Notes: generated by a model not told the origin, from the sequence alone. DNA of 64,000 nucleotides from Robiginitomaculum sp. (GCA_021776635.1 JAJFFN010000035.1:62001-126000); one strand, 5' to 3'. Positions 34,894 to 45,522 are shown, counted from the first letter of the stretch. Translations and numbers: made by a program.

Positions 34894-36258
34894 ATGACGA
34901 CGCTTTGGGCGAAACAAGCTTTAACCAGTGAGGGCTGGCAGCAGGGAGTGCGCATCACCATAAGTGATAACGGATATATATCAAAGCTTGTTGCAAACAC
35001 AAAACCGCAAGGCGGATGTTATGATATCTTCATCCCAGCGCCCGCCAATACCCATTCGCACGCATTTCAAAGGGCAATGGCCGGCATGACGGAAGGCCGT
35101 GGCCATGACCCAAAAGATAGCTTTTGGACATGGCGCGAGATTATGTACCGGTTTGTTGATTTGTTGACCCCGGACGATATAGAAACCATAGCCGCTTTTC
35201 TTTATATGGAAATGCTGGAAGCCGGGTTTAGCACCGTAGCAGAATTTCATTATTTACACCACGGTAGGAACGGTCAAGTTTATGACAATGTAGCAGAGAC
35301 TGCTCAAAGGATTGCCGCCGCCGCAAAACTATCCGGCATAGGCCTGACGATTCTGCCTGTGCTCTATACCCAAGGTGGCTGTGATGGGCGGGCTTTGGCT
35401 GGTGGGCAAATGCGATTTGGCAACACTATTGATCAGTTCAGCGCCCTATTTGAAGATTGCAAAAGCGCCATAGCGCTCCTAGAACCGAACAGCAATTTGG
35501 GTGTTGCCGCCCATTCATTGCGGGCCGTTACACCAGAACAACTTAGTTTTGCTAGCCAGCTTGCACCAGACGAGCCATTTCACATTCACATTGCCGAACA
35601 AGACGCAGAGGTAGAAGAGGTCTTGGCCCATTACGGACAGCGACCCGTAGAGTGGTTACTGGATAACCACGGCGTAAATGACAGGTGGTGCTTGATACAT
35701 GCCACGCAAATGACGGCGCACGAAACGCGAGCCCTTGCCAAAACGGGCGCGACAATTGGCCTATGTCCTATCACCGAAAGCAGCCTTGGTGACGGTATCT
35801 TTAATGCCCGCACGTATTTGGACGCGGGCGGCAGCTTTAGCATTGGCTCGGATAGCAATGTGCGCATTTCGCTGGCCGAAGAACTGCGTACGCTCGAATA
35901 TTCCCAGCGCCTAAAACACCGTGAACGCGCTGTGCTTGCGACCGATAAGAAGTCGTGCGGACACGTTCTCTTACAGGGTGCCGCCAAAGGCGGTGCACAA
36001 GCTTGCGGGCGCAATAGCGGCGAAATCGCCGTGGGCAAGCTGACGGATTTAGTCGCGCTGGACGGCAATGCGCCTGACCTTGTGGGCAAACAAGGCGATA
36101 GAGTGCTCGACAGTTTCTTGTTTTCTGGTCGCTCTAACATGGTTACAGATGTTTGGTCTGCGGGACGGCATATGGTGCGCGGCGGCGCACACATACACAG
36201 AGAGAAGATTGCCAAGGCCTATAAAAAAACCATTCTTTCCTTGCAGCAAAGGCTGTAG
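34894..36258 (+). CDS. hutF: Formimidoylglutamate deiminase
   Basis: 454 residues of the amidohydrolase superfamily. It turns N-formimidoylglutamate into N-formylglutamate and ammonia. The metal-binding [11 protein letters not shown] near residue 55, the central EFHYLHH, and [10 protein letters not shown] then LIHATQMT fit the family, with the late [19 protein letters not shown]. This enzyme together with HutG defines the pathway branch that makes formate and glutamate through formylglutamate rather than formamide. It is the first gene of the run hutF-hutI-hutH-hutU. Confidence 0.93.
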   Translation: MTTLWAKQALTSEGWQQGVRITISDNGYISKLVANTKPQGGCYDIFIPAPANTHSHAFQRAMAGMTEGRGHDPKDSFWTWREIMYRFVDLLTPDDIETIAAFLYMEMLEAGFSTVAEFHYLHHGRNGQVYDNVAETAQRIAAAAKLSGIGLTILPVLYTQGGCDGRALAGGQMRFGNTIDQFSALFEDCKSAIALLEPNSNLGVAAHSLRAVTPEQLSFASQLAPDEPFHIHIAEQDAEVEEVLAHYGQRPVEWLLDNHGVNDRWCLIHATQMTAHETRALAKTGATIGLCPITESSLGDGIFNARTYLDAGGSFSIGSDSNVRISLAEELRTLEYSQRLKHRERAVLATDKKSCGHVLLQGAAKGGAQACGRNSGEIAVGKLTDLVALDGNAPDLVGKQGDRVLDSFLFSGRSNMVTDVWSAGRHMVRGGAHIHREKIAKAYKKTILSLQQRL

Positions 36259-36266
36259 AGAGCATC

Positions 36267-37532
36267 ATGACCCTAAATTTTGACACCTTATTTATTAACG
36301 CAAACCTAGCCACAATGGATCTAAATATTGAGACCCCTTACGGCACAATCAAAAACGGAGCATTGGGAACAAAAGACGGGCGCATTGCTTGGATTGGCGA
36401 AATGGGGAATTTGCCTAAATACAAATGTAAGAAAAAAAACATTCGCGATTGTCAGGGAGATTGGATTACGCCAGGTCTGGTGGATTGTCATACCCATCTT
36501 GTTTTTGGCGGTAACCGTGCACGGGAATTTGAGCAAAGGTTAAACGGTGTTAGTTACGAGCAAATTGCCAAAAATGGCGGCGGTATCATTTCGACCGTGA
36601 CAGCAACACGCGATGCGGACGAAGAGATATTGGCACTTGATGCATCTGACCGACTGATGGATTTGGCTAGCGGCGGCGTGACAACAGTTGAGATTAAATC
36701 CGGTTACGGGCTTGATTTGGAAACCGAAATAAAAATGTTAAAGACTATGAGGTCGTTAGCGGCGCAAGAAGACGTTAGAGTTGTCACAACTTTTCTAGGC
36801 GCACACGCTATACCGCCCGAATATAAAGGCCGCTCCGATGATTATATTGACTTGATTTGCAACGTCATGGTTCCAAAGCTTGCAAAGCTTGGGCTTGCTG
36901 ATGCAGTGGACGGTTTTTGTGAAAACATTGCTTTTAGCCCCGATCAAATAAGAAGGGTTTTTGAAACGGCAAAAAAATACGCGCTTCCCGTTAAACTTCA
37001 TGCAGAACAATTATCTAACCAAGGCGGCGCAAAACTTGCCGCAGAGTTTGGTGCTCTTTCCGCAGATCATTTGGAGTACATAGACGAAGACGGCGTTAAG
37101 GCTATGGCGGCGTCGGGAACTGTGGCGGTGCTTTTACCAGGGGCGTTTTATTGTCTCAAAGAAAGGAAGAAGCCACCTGTTGAACTGTTTAGAAAACACG
37201 GCGTTCCTATGGCGTTGGCTACGGATTGCAATCCGGGGAGCTCCCCCATAACTTCGCCGCCTCTTATCCTAAACATGGCGTGTACATTATTTGGGTTTAC
37301 CCCAGAGGAAGCTTTGGCGGGAATGACCCGTGAAGGAGCAAAAGCTTTGGGGCTTGGAAACGAAATTGGTACATTAGAGATCGGGAAAAGTGCGGATTTG
37401 GCGCTTTGGACGTTAGAGCATCCGTCCGAACTTAGTTATTGGGTTGGACGCGACTATTGCCAGGCGCGCGTACTAGGTAGTGTACTCATAAACTCAGGCC
37501 GAAATGGAGCTAAATATGCGAAAATATACTAG
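36267..37532 (+). CDS. hutI: Imidazolonepropionase
   Basis: 421 residues. It opens the imidazolone ring to give formimidoylglutamate. The amidohydrolase metal sites are [19 protein letters not shown] near residue 72, [17 protein letters not shown], and [10 protein letters not shown] near the C-terminus. It starts 8 bp after hutF. Its last ~57 bp contain one arm of a 32-bp inverted repeat, so the extreme C-terminus may have been rebuilt by that event; compare it with the C-termini of homologues. Confidence 0.95.
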   Translation: MTLNFDTLFINANLATMDLNIETPYGTIKNGALGTKDGRIAWIGEMGNLPKYKCKKKNIRDCQGDWITPGLVDCHTHLVFGGNRAREFEQRLNGVSYEQIAKNGGGIISTVTATRDADEEILALDASDRLMDLASGGVTTVEIKSGYGLDLETEIKMLKTMRSLAAQEDVRVVTTFLGAHAIPPEYKGRSDDYIDLICNVMVPKLAKLGLADAVDGFCENIAFSPDQIRRVFETAKKYALPVKLHAEQLSNQGGAKLAAEFGALSADHLEYIDEDGVKAMAASGTVAVLLPGAFYCLKERKKPPVELFRKHGVPMALATDCNPGSSPITSPPLILNMACTLFGFTPEEALAGMTREGAKALGLGNEIGTLEIGKSADLALWTLEHPSELSYWVGRDYCQARVLGSVLINSGRNGAKYAKIY

Positions 37533-37789
37533 GAAAAGTACGTGGGGAGGGCTTATTGCCCGGCCAAGTGCTTTGACGACGCAGATTGAAGCAGATTTAG
37601 CTCCGAGTTTAAGTCACGTTTTGCATGGCCACTTTGCCCACTGGCGTCGTTGTGAGCGTATCCTGCCTCTTGTGATAGCCTTGCCCCTAAAGGGATATAA
37701 AAAAATGCTAGCATTTCCTGCGGTTTTACGCCTAACCAGTGAACAAATTGCAACATGCCATTTCGACCTGAGTTTATGAGTACACTGCC
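37476..37789. repeat. 32-bp inverted repeat flanking a 250-bp spacer between hutI and hutH
   Basis: 37476-37507 (inside the hutI 3' end) and 37758-37789 are reverse complements over 32 bp with two differences. The spacer (37508-37757) holds the hutI stop and no recognisable gene. The minus strand of the right arm re-encodes the hutI C-terminal residues [11 protein letters not shown]. Likely origins are a template-switch or inverted duplication, or a small non-autonomous element. In the transcript it could form a long hairpin between hutI and hutH. Confidence 0.75.
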
Positions 37790-37805
37790 TAAAAGGAGAG
37801 ATTGT

Positions 37806-39341
37806 GTGTTAATAAAAAAAATAAAAGCAGGGCATGTATCCATAGAGATATGGCGCTCGATATACCGTGATGGCTTTAGCATTACGCTAGACGCGGCCGC
37901 AAAACCCGCATGCGAAAAATCTGCGGATATTGTTATGGCTGCGGCGGCAGGTGCGGGTCCTGTTTACGGGGTCAATACCGGGTTTGGGAAATTGGCGCGT
38001 ATTCAGATTGGTGTGGAGGACACGGCCAAGTTACAGCGCAATCTTATCCTGTCCCATTGCTGCGGGGTCGGTGAACCCACACCGGAACCAATTGTGCGTT
38101 TGATGATGGCGCTTAAAATAAATTCGCTGGGGCGCGGCGCGTCGGGCGTCAGTTGGCGGCTCATCTCTTTGCTGCAAGATATGTTGGCAAAGGGCGTAAC
38201 GCCTGTGGTGCCTGGCCAAGGCTCAGTCGGTGCGTCTGGTGACCTCGCCCCGCTGGCCCATATGGCTGCGGTCATGATCGGAGAGGGAGAAGCCGTTTAT
38301 AAAACCAAGCGAATGACGGGCGGCAAGGCACTGAAAAAGGCTGGCCTCAAACCAATTGTTCTGCGCGCCAAAGAAGGTTTAGGCTTAATTAACGGGACAC
38401 AGTTTAGCACGGCCTTTGCTTTGGCAGGTTTGTTTGAAGCTGAATTACTTGGGCGGTCAGCATTGGTTACGGGCGCCATGAGCGTTGACGCAGCCATGGG
38501 CTCATCAGCACCATTTCGCGCATTTATCCACGAGCTTCGCGGACATAAAGGGCAAATACGCGCCGGGCATGTGCTGCGTAAATTGATGAATGGTTCCCCA
38601 CTACGAGACAGCCATCTTGAGGGTGATGAACGCGTGCAAGACCCCTATTGCCTACGGTGCCAGCCACAAGTGATGGGGGCGTGTATTGATATTTTAAACC
38701 AGGTGTCAGTTACGCTCGAAACTGAAGCCAACGCCGTCACTGATAATCCGCTTGTTGATATAGAGAGCGGCGACATTCTTTCGGGCGGCAATTTCCACGC
38801 CGAGCCTGTGGCCTTTGCCGCCGACCAAACCGCTTTGGTTTTGGCCGAAACCGGAGCCATTGCCCAAAGGCGCATCTCCCTCTTGGTTGACCCGGCGCTA
38901 AGCTTTGGCCTGCCGGCGTTTCTATCGCCAAACCCCGGCGTAAACTCCGGCTTTATGATCGCCGAAGTGACGAGCGCAGCGCTAATGAGCGAGAACAAAC
39001 AGCGCGCTAATCCGTGCAGTACTGACAGCACCCCGACCTCTGCCAACCAAGAAGACCATGTTAGCATGGCCGCCCATGGTGCCCGCCGTCTCATGGATAT
39101 GGCTGGGAACTTGTCGGCAATTTTAGCTATCGAATGGTTATGTGCGGCGCAAGGGATTGAACTCCGCGCGCCCATAAAAACCAGCACATCTTTGCAGTCT
39201 GCCATTGATGCTTTACGCGCCAAAATTCCGTCCCTAGGGGATGACCGCTATCTGGCTGGCGACATAGAGACCACTACAGAATTGCTCAAAACAGGCGCAT
39301 TAACAGACGCCGTTGGAGAAGAGATATTTGCTCATGAATAA
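37806..39341 (+). CDS. hutH: Histidine ammonia-lyase
   Basis: 511 residues from GTG 37806, which is preceded by AAGGAGAG and gives the standard family length. The frame is open back to ATG 37755, but that region lies in the inverted repeat. It removes ammonia from histidine to give urocanate, the first step of the pathway. The MIO prosthetic group forms from the ASG of [12 protein letters not shown]. The N-terminal [12 protein letters not shown] and late [13 protein letters not shown] are also typical. The stop overlaps hutU by 8 bp. Confidence 0.95.
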   Translation: MLIKKIKAGHVSIEIWRSIYRDGFSITLDAAAKPACEKSADIVMAAAAGAGPVYGVNTGFGKLARIQIGVEDTAKLQRNLILSHCCGVGEPTPEPIVRLMMALKINSLGRGASGVSWRLISLLQDMLAKGVTPVVPGQGSVGASGDLAPLAHMAAVMIGEGEAVYKTKRMTGGKALKKAGLKPIVLRAKEGLGLINGTQFSTAFALAGLFEAELLGRSALVTGAMSVDAAMGSSAPFRAFIHELRGHKGQIRAGHVLRKLMNGSPLRDSHLEGDERVQDPYCLRCQPQVMGACIDILNQVSVTLETEANAVTDNPLVDIESGDILSGGNFHAEPVAFAADQTALVLAETGAIAQRRISLLVDPALSFGLPAFLSPNPGVNSGFMIAEVTSAALMSENKQRANPCSTDSTPTSANQEDHVSMAAHGARRLMDMAGNLSAILAIEWLCAAQGIELRAPIKTSTSLQSAIDALRAKIPSLGDDRYLAGDIETTTELLKTGALTDAVGEEIFAHE

Positions 39342-41001
39342 TCGTTTTAAAAACGCCCGCACCGTCAAAGCACCCACGGGCACAGACATAACCTGCAAAA
39401 GCTGGCAGACCGAAGCCCCTTACCGGATGCTGATGAACAATCTGGACCCGGATATCGCAGAGCATCCGGACGAATTGGTGGTGTACGGCGGCATTGGTAG
39501 GGCGGCGCGTTCTTGGGCGGATTTTGATAAAATTACGCAGTCGCTGGAACAGTTGGACGAAGACCAAACCCTCCTTGTGCAGTCTGGCAAGCCCGTGGGA
39601 GTTTTCACCACCCACACAGAAGCGCCGCGCGTTTTGATCGCCAATTCCAACCTTGTCCCCCATTGGGCGACGTGGGATCATTTTAACGAGCTGGATAAAA
39701 AAGGCTTGATGATGTACGGACAAATGACTGCGGGCTCATGGATATATATTGGCACCCAAGGCATTGTCCAAGGCACATATGAAACCTTCGTAGAAGCCGG
39801 ACGGCAACATTACGGCGGTAATTTAGCTGGCAAATGGATATTGACTGCAGGTCTCGGCGGTATGGGCGGCGCTCAACCCTTGGCGGCGACTATGGCGGGG
39901 GCGTCATGTTTAGCTGTTGAATGCGACGAAACCCGCATCGATTTTCGTCTGCGTACTGGATATGTGGATGCCAAAGCCAAAACGTTGGACGAAGCTTTGG
40001 CCTTTATTGAAAATGCAAATGCCAAGGGTGAAGCCAAGTCCGTAGGTTTGCTCGGGAATGCGGCGGATGTTTTCCCTGAGATTTATGCGAGAGGTGTGCG
40101 CCCCGATATGGTCACTGACCAAACGTCTGCCCACGACCCGCTAAATGGCTATTTGCCCCAAGGTTGGAGCATGGCCAAATGGCTTGATAAGCGTGAAAGC
40201 GACAAGAAGATGGTCGAGAAAGCGGCCTGTGCGTCAATGAAAGTTCATGTGGCCGCCATGCTGGATTTTGAAAAGGCTGGGGTTCCGACATTTGATTATG
40301 GTAATAATATTCGCCAAGTCGCCTATGATGAAGGCTTGGAGAACGCTTTCGATTTTCCGGGTTTTGTTCCGGCTTATATTCGCCCGCTTTTCTGTAAGGG
40401 CATAGGCCCGTTCAGGTGGGCGGCGCTGTCTGGTGACCCCGAAGACATCTATAAAACCGATGCTAAGGTCAAAGAACTTATCACGGATAACCCGCATTTA
40501 CATAATTGGCTCGACATGGCGCGTGACCGTATTCAATTTCAAGGCCTACCCGCCCGTATCTGCTGGGTTGGATTAGGTGAACGGCATAAGCTCGGTCTAG
40601 CGTTTAATGAAATGGTACGCGCGGGCGAGCTGTCCGCACCCGTCGTCATTGGCCGCGACCATCTGGACAGTGGTTCGGTGGCCAGCCCCAACCGCGAAAC
40701 CGAAAGTATGAAAGACGGCTCTGATGCCGTCTCCGACTGGCCGCTCCTGAACGCCCTGCTCAACACGGCCAGTGGGGCCACATGGGTGTCCCTGCACCAT
40801 GGCGGCGGTGTCGGCATGGGCTTTTCCCAACACTCAGGCATTGTCATTTGTGCCGACGGCACGCAAAGTGCCGATAGAAAACTCGCTCGCGTCCTATGGA
40901 ACGACCCCGCAACAGGCGTCATGCGCCACGCCGACGCAGGCTACGAAATTGCCAAAAAATGCGCAAAAGAACACGAGCTGAACCTGCCGGGGATTTTGTG
41001 A
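39334..41001 (+). CDS. hutU: Urocanate hydratase
   Basis: 555 residues from ATG 39334, which overlaps the end of hutH. Urocanase uses tightly bound NAD+ as an electrophile to convert urocanate to imidazolone propionate. Motifs include [51 protein letters not shown] and the late [15 protein letters not shown]. It is the last gene of the hutF-I-H-U run. A MarR-type regulator starts 20 bp later. Confidence 0.96.
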   Translation: MNNRFKNARTVKAPTGTDITCKSWQTEAPYRMLMNNLDPDIAEHPDELVVYGGIGRAARSWADFDKITQSLEQLDEDQTLLVQSGKPVGVFTTHTEAPRVLIANSNLVPHWATWDHFNELDKKGLMMYGQMTAGSWIYIGTQGIVQGTYETFVEAGRQHYGGNLAGKWILTAGLGGMGGAQPLAATMAGASCLAVECDETRIDFRLRTGYVDAKAKTLDEALAFIENANAKGEAKSVGLLGNAADVFPEIYARGVRPDMVTDQTSAHDPLNGYLPQGWSMAKWLDKRESDKKMVEKAACASMKVHVAAMLDFEKAGVPTFDYGNNIRQVAYDEGLENAFDFPGFVPAYIRPLFCKGIGPFRWAALSGDPEDIYKTDAKVKELITDNPHLHNWLDMARDRIQFQGLPARICWVGLGERHKLGLAFNEMVRAGELSAPVVIGRDHLDSGSVASPNRETESMKDGSDAVSDWPLLNALLNTASGATWVSLHHGGGVGMGFSQHSGIVICADGTQSADRKLARVLWNDPATGVMRHADAGYEIAKKCAKEHELNLPGIL

Positions 41002-41020
41002 TTTTTTACGCCCTTGACGC

Positions 41021-41458
41021 ATGAATCCTTCCTGTGCGAATCCTTATGCGAATCAGTTCTTTGGAGTTTTTGTGCAAAACCAGCGAGACAGTTTAAACCG
41101 GGCTGAGGCATTGCAGCTATGGCACCGGGTTAATCTTGGATCCGTGTTAGAAGTTGGGCCGGATTTAAGTGCAAGACAAATGGCTGTTTTAACGACCGTA
41201 TATCTGGAAGCTGGGCCTCACACGGTACGGTCTTTGGCGGGGCGTCTTGCCATAACAATTTCGCCTATAACCCGTGCACTTGATACATTGGGGCGGTATA
41301 AATTAGTCGATCGAGGGCCTGATCCAACGGATAAACGTTCAGTATTGGTGCGGCGCACACCACAAGGATCGCGCTATCTTTCGGATTTTGCAGATCGTAT
41401 TCGCTTTGAAGCCGGTGCGCTAAAAAAACCTAAGCCCAACGCATCAATAGTCGCATAA
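41021..41458 (+). CDS. MarR-type winged-helix regulator
   Basis: 145 residues. The central winged helix is clear: LSARQMAVLTTVYLEAGPHTVRSLAGRLAITISPITRALDTLGRYKLVDRG in outline, with DPTDKRSVLVRRTPQG as the wing. It lies directly downstream of hutU and 1 bp before an NlpC/P60 gene (TAA-ATG). Genes of this kind sit next to NlpC/P60 and leucyl aminopeptidase genes in other alphaproteobacteria, so it may belong to that older unit rather than regulate hut. No hutC-type GntR repressor is present in the window. Confidence 0.82.
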   Translation: MNPSCANPYANQFFGVFVQNQRDSLNRAEALQLWHRVNLGSVLEVGPDLSARQMAVLTTVYLEAGPHTVRSLAGRLAITISPITRALDTLGRYKLVDRGPDPTDKRSVLVRRTPQGSRYLSDFADRIRFEAGALKKPKPNASIVA

Positions 41459-42319
41459 ATGAGCCAACTGGATACCCGCATTAATCCCCATAAGCCCGAA
41501 TTGGCTGCAAGCCATTTAAAAGGCAAGGTCGAGGCAAAAAAATTCAGTGACGCCGTACGCCACCAAGTCATGCTGCCGGTGGTTCCCGTCCATAAGTCCC
41601 CAACCAATGCCAGTATGATGGATACGCAGCTCTTACTTGGTTCGAAATTTGATATATATGATATTCAAAATGGCTGGGCGTGGGGTCAAGAGGTACAAGA
41701 AGACGGCTCAAACAAATCAATAGGCTATGTGGGATATGTCCCCAATACGGCGCTTGCGCACAGCACAGCAAAACCAACACACCGGGTTAGCGTAATTCGT
41801 GCACCCGTCTTCGTAAAGCCGGATTTAAAAACGGCTATCCGCACCACATTGCCGCTTAATGCGAAGCTCGTTGTCGGTGAGCGGGTCGGCGATTATGTGC
41901 ATATTCCCGATACGGGATATGTACACATCAATCACCTCTCAAAAACAAAAGACGCAACAGGTGATTTCGTGTCCATAGCAAAATTACACCTCGGTCTGCC
42001 TTATATATGGGGCGGGATTAGTCCGGACGGCGTAGATTGTTCAGGTCTTGTGCAAACAGCCCTTCGCGCAGTGGGTAAAGACGCGCCGCGCGATACAGAT
42101 TTGCAAGAGGCTAGCCTTGGTGTAAAAATTGAAGAAGGCACAGAACTTAAACGCGGTGACCTGGTTTTTTGGAAAGGCCATGTGGGGATTTTGCAAGATG
42201 CAAATACGCTGCTTCATGCCAATGCGTATCACATGCTTGTCGCCAGTGAACCATTAGCCAACGCCATAGCCCGCATAGCAAAAACGGCTGGCCCAGTGAC
42301 ATCTATAAAACGAATTTAG
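41459..42319 (+). CDS. NlpC/P60 family cysteine peptidase with SH3-like domains
   Basis: 286 residues. SH3-like segments occupy the N-terminal two thirds. The C-terminal NlpC/P60 domain has LPYIWGGISPDGVDCSGLVQTALRAVG with the catalytic Cys, then GDLVFWKGHVGILQD with the catalytic His. Such enzymes cut cell-wall or dipeptide substrates. There is no signal peptide, so it may act in the cytoplasm, for example on murein peptides with the nearby leucyl aminopeptidase. It starts straight after the MarR-type gene. Confidence 0.9.
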   Translation: MSQLDTRINPHKPELAASHLKGKVEAKKFSDAVRHQVMLPVVPVHKSPTNASMMDTQLLLGSKFDIYDIQNGWAWGQEVQEDGSNKSIGYVGYVPNTALAHSTAKPTHRVSVIRAPVFVKPDLKTAIRTTLPLNAKLVVGERVGDYVHIPDTGYVHINHLSKTKDATGDFVSIAKLHLGLPYIWGGISPDGVDCSGLVQTALRAVGKDAPRDTDLQEASLGVKIEEGTELKRGDLVFWKGHVGILQDANTLLHANAYHMLVASEPLANAIARIAKTAGPVTSIKRI

Positions 42320-42353
42320 TATGTGGGGCGTAAAGCGGATTTAGTATGTGAGG

Positions 42354-43064
42354 TTAGTGCCCACCATCAGCGGGCTTAGTTTCTTCAACTCCGTCTTTGA
42401 TGACATCTTCAACCACATCACCCGCCATTTCCAAAGATGTGTCTTCCAAAGTTGTTGCGGTATCTTGTAGTACCTCTTCAGTTACATCTGTTGGTATTTC
42501 GGTAAGCGCAACTGTTTCTTGAGTTTGGGCAAACAATTGTTGTTGTGGCGTATCTGCGGCTAAACGTAGAAACTCGATGAGCGCCGCCCGGTCGGTTTCT
42601 TTTTTCAAGCCATTGAAAGACATTTTGGTTTTGCTGACATAATCTTTTGGTTTTGTCAGGAATTTATCGAGCTCTTCATAACCCCATGTACCGCCCATTG
42701 CTGTCATACCGCTGGAGTAAGAAAACCCGGCTGTGGAGGCCATAGGTTTTCCAACAATATTCCAAAGCGCAGGGCCCGTACCATCTTTACCGCCTACAAC
42801 GGCAGTGTGACAGGACTTACATTTTTTAAATACTTTTGCGCCTTTTGCAGCGTCCCGCGCTCCCAGCCAAGCGGGGCTCGGAAACGCTATTTCAACAACT
42901 GCTTCATGCGTCGAAGGTGCTTCCACGGCAAGACTGTAAGCAAATTTTTCGGGATCTGGCACCTCAGCATGCATGACCACATTAGAAAACTTGTTGATCA
43001 TTATAATCCCCAAGCCGGACGCAAGTAGTGCGCCCAATACTTTATTTACAAACAAACCGCTCAT
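42354..43064 (-). CDS. Membrane-anchored c-type cytochrome (cytochrome c552/CycM-like)
   Basis: 236 residues. An N-terminal signal anchor (VLGALLASGLGIIMI) is followed by a short linker and one class I cytochrome c domain, with the heme motif CKSCH at about residue 82 and the axial-Met region KTKMSFNGLK. Membrane-bound cytochromes of this type carry electrons between the bc1 complex and terminal oxidases in alphaproteobacteria. The last ~60 residues are an acidic Thr/Val/Glu-rich tail beyond the normal domain end. It diverges from kdsB. Confidence 0.88.
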   Translation of the reverse strand: MSGLFVNKVLGALLASGLGIIMINKFSNVVMHAEVPDPEKFAYSLAVEAPSTHEAVVEIAFPSPAWLGARDAAKGAKVFKKCKSCHTAVVGGKDGTGPALWNIVGKPMASTAGFSYSSGMTAMGGTWGYEELDKFLTKPKDYVSKTKMSFNGLKKETDRAALIEFLRLAADTPQQQLFAQTQETVALTEIPTDVTEEVLQDTATTLEDTSLEMAGDVVEDVIKDGVEETKPADGGH

Positions 43065-43212
43065 GAAAAACTCCTTAAACCCGCCTTATATCAACAGCGG
43101 CATCAAATTTCTGCCCCTGTATTATAATTTCTCTGCCCTTTTGCAAATGTTTTTATGCCGCAGGCGGGTTTAAATTCTTGCCCCACACCCTGCAAACTGG
43201 CTAAATGGGGCT

Positions 43213-43980
43213 ATGCGTAAGACTGAAAACCATAAAATAGCACCACTTGTCGTGATACCGGCCCGAATGGCATCCACGCGATTGCCTGGCAAACCCCTTG
43301 CGGACATTGGCGGGGTTCCGATGATAATACATGTCATGCAAAGGGCTATGGCGGCGAATGTTGGGCCAGTGGTTGTCGCATGTGCTGACACCGAAATTAA
43401 GCACGTTGTGCAAGCAGGCGGCGGCACCGCCGTCATGACAGACCCGAACCTGCCATCTGGTACAGACCGGGTAAGAGCGGCAGCGGATATCATCGATCCT
43501 AAAGGTCATTATAATTGTGTTGTTAATTTGCAGGGCGATTTACCGACGCTTGAGCCTTTGGCAATTCATGCTGCCGTCGACGTTTTGGCCGAAGTGCCAG
43601 ATTGTGACATATCAACACTCGTCGTTGCGACGAATGACCCACGACAAAGAGACGATCCGAATGTTGTGAAGGCGGTCTTGGCAATGGAAACAACAAGTAG
43701 GGGGCGGGCATTATATTTTACCCGAGCACCTGCGCCCGCTGGCACGGGGGCCTTATGGCATCATGTGGGCATTTACGTTTACCGCCGTAGCGCAATCAAT
43801 AGATTTTGCACTCTTACGCCGTCACCTTTAGAAAAGCGCGAAAAATTGGAACAACTTCGCGCCCTAGAGGCTGGCATGCGAATCGACGCCGCCGTTATAG
43901 ACAGCGAACCACACGGGGTTGATACGCCGGATGATTTACAAAGAGCCATTGAACTTATTACAGGACAAAAACATGCGTAA
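43213..43980 (+). CDS. kdsB: 3-deoxy-manno-octulosonate cytidylyltransferase
   Basis: 255 residues. It activates Kdo as CMP-Kdo for lipopolysaccharide core synthesis. The N-terminal nucleotide-binding segment VIPARMASTRLPGKPLADIGG, the central VVNLQGDLP and the HVGIYVYRR motif are typical. The C-terminus with EPHGVDTPDDL fits the family. The last 8 bp overlap pheA, so the two are translationally coupled, an order I recall from other alphaproteobacteria. Confidence 0.95.
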   Translation: MRKTENHKIAPLVVIPARMASTRLPGKPLADIGGVPMIIHVMQRAMAANVGPVVVACADTEIKHVVQAGGGTAVMTDPNLPSGTDRVRAAADIIDPKGHYNCVVNLQGDLPTLEPLAIHAAVDVLAEVPDCDISTLVVATNDPRQRDDPNVVKAVLAMETTSRGRALYFTRAPAPAGTGALWHHVGIYVYRRSAINRFCTLTPSPLEKREKLEQLRALEAGMRIDAAVIDSEPHGVDTPDDLQRAIELITGQKHA

Positions 43981-44809
43981 AATAATTGTTTATCAAGGCG
44001 AAAAAGGGGCTTTTTCACATCTTGCCTGTTCAACCTATTATCCAGACGCAGAGGCTGTGCCGTGCCGCAGCTTTGCTCATGCTTTTGATATTGTACGCGG
44101 CGGCAATGCTGACATGGCCATGATCCCAGTGGAAAATTCTTTGGCAGGAAGGGTCTCGGATATTTATCACCTCTTGCCGGAAGGTGGTCTGCACATAATT
44201 GCCGAGCATTATTTGCCTGTGCACCATAATTTATTAGTCTTGCCCGGTGTGAAAAGGGATCAAATTAAAACGGCCTATTCCCATCCCATGGCGTTGTCGC
44301 AAGTGCGTCACCGTCTTAAGAATTGGGGTGTACTTGCTAGGGGGGATCTGGATACGGCTGGCGCTGCCAAACGGGTTTCTGAAAGTGGTGACAGGACGAT
44401 TGCAGCCATAGCGTCCAATTTGGCCGCAGACATATATGGCCTGGATATACTAGACGCCAATATAGAAGACGAAAATCACAACACGACGAGGTTTTTAACG
44501 CTTGCAAACACACCAAGCCTGCCGAAGCAAAACGGCGAAAAAGTTGTCACCAGCTTTGTGTTTAAAGTACGCAACATTCCTGCCGCACTTTACAAAGCCA
44601 TGGGTGGTTTTGCAACAAATGGCATTAACATGACGAAACTCGAAAGCTATATGTTAGAAGGTTCATTCACCGCAACCCAGTTTTATGCTGACGTTGAAGG
44701 TCATCCAGAAGATCCGGCAATGAGACATGCATTCGAAGAATTGCAGTTTTTCACGGATTATGTATATATGCTCGGCACCTATATCGCGGACAGTTCACGA
44801 AAATCTTAA
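43973..44809 (+). CDS. pheA: Prephenate dehydratase
   Basis: 278 residues from ATG 43973. It converts prephenate to phenylpyruvate for phenylalanine synthesis. The PDT domain has YQGEKGAFSHLAC at the N-terminus, PVENSLAGRVSDIYHLL and NTTRFL (NHNTTRFLTL) as the Thr-Arg-Phe signature. The C-terminal ACT domain (FVFKVRNIPAALYKAMGGFATNGINMTKLES in outline) with ESYMLEG should bind phenylalanine for feedback control. There is no chorismate mutase domain, as usual in alphaproteobacteria. Confidence 0.94.
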   Translation: MRKIIVYQGEKGAFSHLACSTYYPDAEAVPCRSFAHAFDIVRGGNADMAMIPVENSLAGRVSDIYHLLPEGGLHIIAEHYLPVHHNLLVLPGVKRDQIKTAYSHPMALSQVRHRLKNWGVLARGDLDTAGAAKRVSESGDRTIAAIASNLAADIYGLDILDANIEDENHNTTRFLTLANTPSLPKQNGEKVVTSFVFKVRNIPAALYKAMGGFATNGINMTKLESYMLEGSFTATQFYADVEGHPEDPAMRHAFEELQFFTDYVYMLGTYIADSSRKS

Positions 44810-44917
44810 CAGGTGTCACGAAAAACAGACTTATAGGCACAAGAAGTTTAGTTTTGGTGATTTCCCTTATGGTTAAACAAAGGCTAATATGCGGCATGAA
44901 TTATACGGAGAGTGATT

Positions 44918-45382
44918 ATGTCTAGTTGGATAAAATTGTTATTAGCAGCGCTAATATTGTGTGTAGGCACAGTGGCTGCGGCACAAACTGCGCATGCAAA
45001 ATCAGACGAAATTTACACAAGCTGGCGCAATAATTTTGCTGTTGGCGGTTATGATGTGGTTAGTTTTCATCAAGGAAGCCCCGTTGAAGGCAAGCCAAAA
45101 CTCACGACAAGCTGGCGCGGCGCGAACTGGCTTTTTGCCAATCAAGACAATCTTGACACATTTTTAGCGACACCGGAAAAATACGCCCCAGCTTACGGCG
45201 GTTATTGCGCCTGGGCTGTGGCGGAAAACAAATTAGCGAAAGGTAAGCCCAAACACTGGACGATCAAAGACGGCATTTTATACCTGAATTTCAACAAACA
45301 AATCAAAAACCGATGGCTCACAGATGTAGAAGGCTTCATCACCAAGGCAGATGCAAATTGGCCGACAATTTTAGAAGATTGA
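44918..45382 (+). CDS. YHS domain protein, exported
   Basis: 154 residues from ATG 44918, chosen because CGGAG stands 7 bp upstream; a GTG at 44912 is also in frame. A signal peptide (LLLAALILCVGTVAAAQTAHA) is followed by a YHS domain: GYDVVSFHQGSPVEGK, then WLFANQDNLDTFLATPEKYAPAYGGYCAWA. Exported YHS proteins of this type are widespread in proteobacteria; a metal- or copper-linked role is suspected for the domain but not shown here. A very small ORF follows after 3 bp. Confidence 0.88.
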   Translation: MSSWIKLLLAALILCVGTVAAAQTAHAKSDEIYTSWRNNFAVGGYDVVSFHQGSPVEGKPKLTTSWRGANWLFANQDNLDTFLATPEKYAPAYGGYCAWAVAENKLAKGKPKHWTIKDGILYLNFNKQIKNRWLTDVEGFITKADANWPTILED

Positions 45383-45385
45383 TCT

Positions 45386-45466
45386 ATGGGCAAATTTGCT
45401 ATGGCGTGCCTGGCTATTGCGTGCCTGGCTATGGCGTGCCTGGTCTGGCTATATTTTGTAACATAG
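45386..45466 (+). CDS. Very small hydrophobic peptide made of 15-bp repeats
   Basis: A 26-residue ORF three bases after the YHS gene: a short start, then a hydrophobic segment rich in Ala, Cys, Leu and Met, ending WLYFVT. Three 15-bp units (CTATGGCGTGCCTGG and variants) at 45399-45443 encode the repeats AMACL-AIACL-AMACL in outline. The result is a plausible single membrane helix. It could be a real small membrane protein coupled to the YHS gene, or a chance ORF within a minisatellite. There is only a weak purine stretch (AGAAG) before it. Confidence 0.3.
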   Translation: MGKFAMACLAIACLAMACLVWLYFVT

Positions 45467-45522
45467 CTTAGCTGGCACACAGAACATTTACTGTATCTAC
45501 AACGCCTGATTAAATCGGATGT

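Noticed and set aside
38645..39223. Long minus-strand open frame opposite hutH
   Set aside because: Antisense shadow of a conserved gene; no ribosome site or domain. The same holds for frames opposite hutF (35631-36215) and dnaX (47213-47902).
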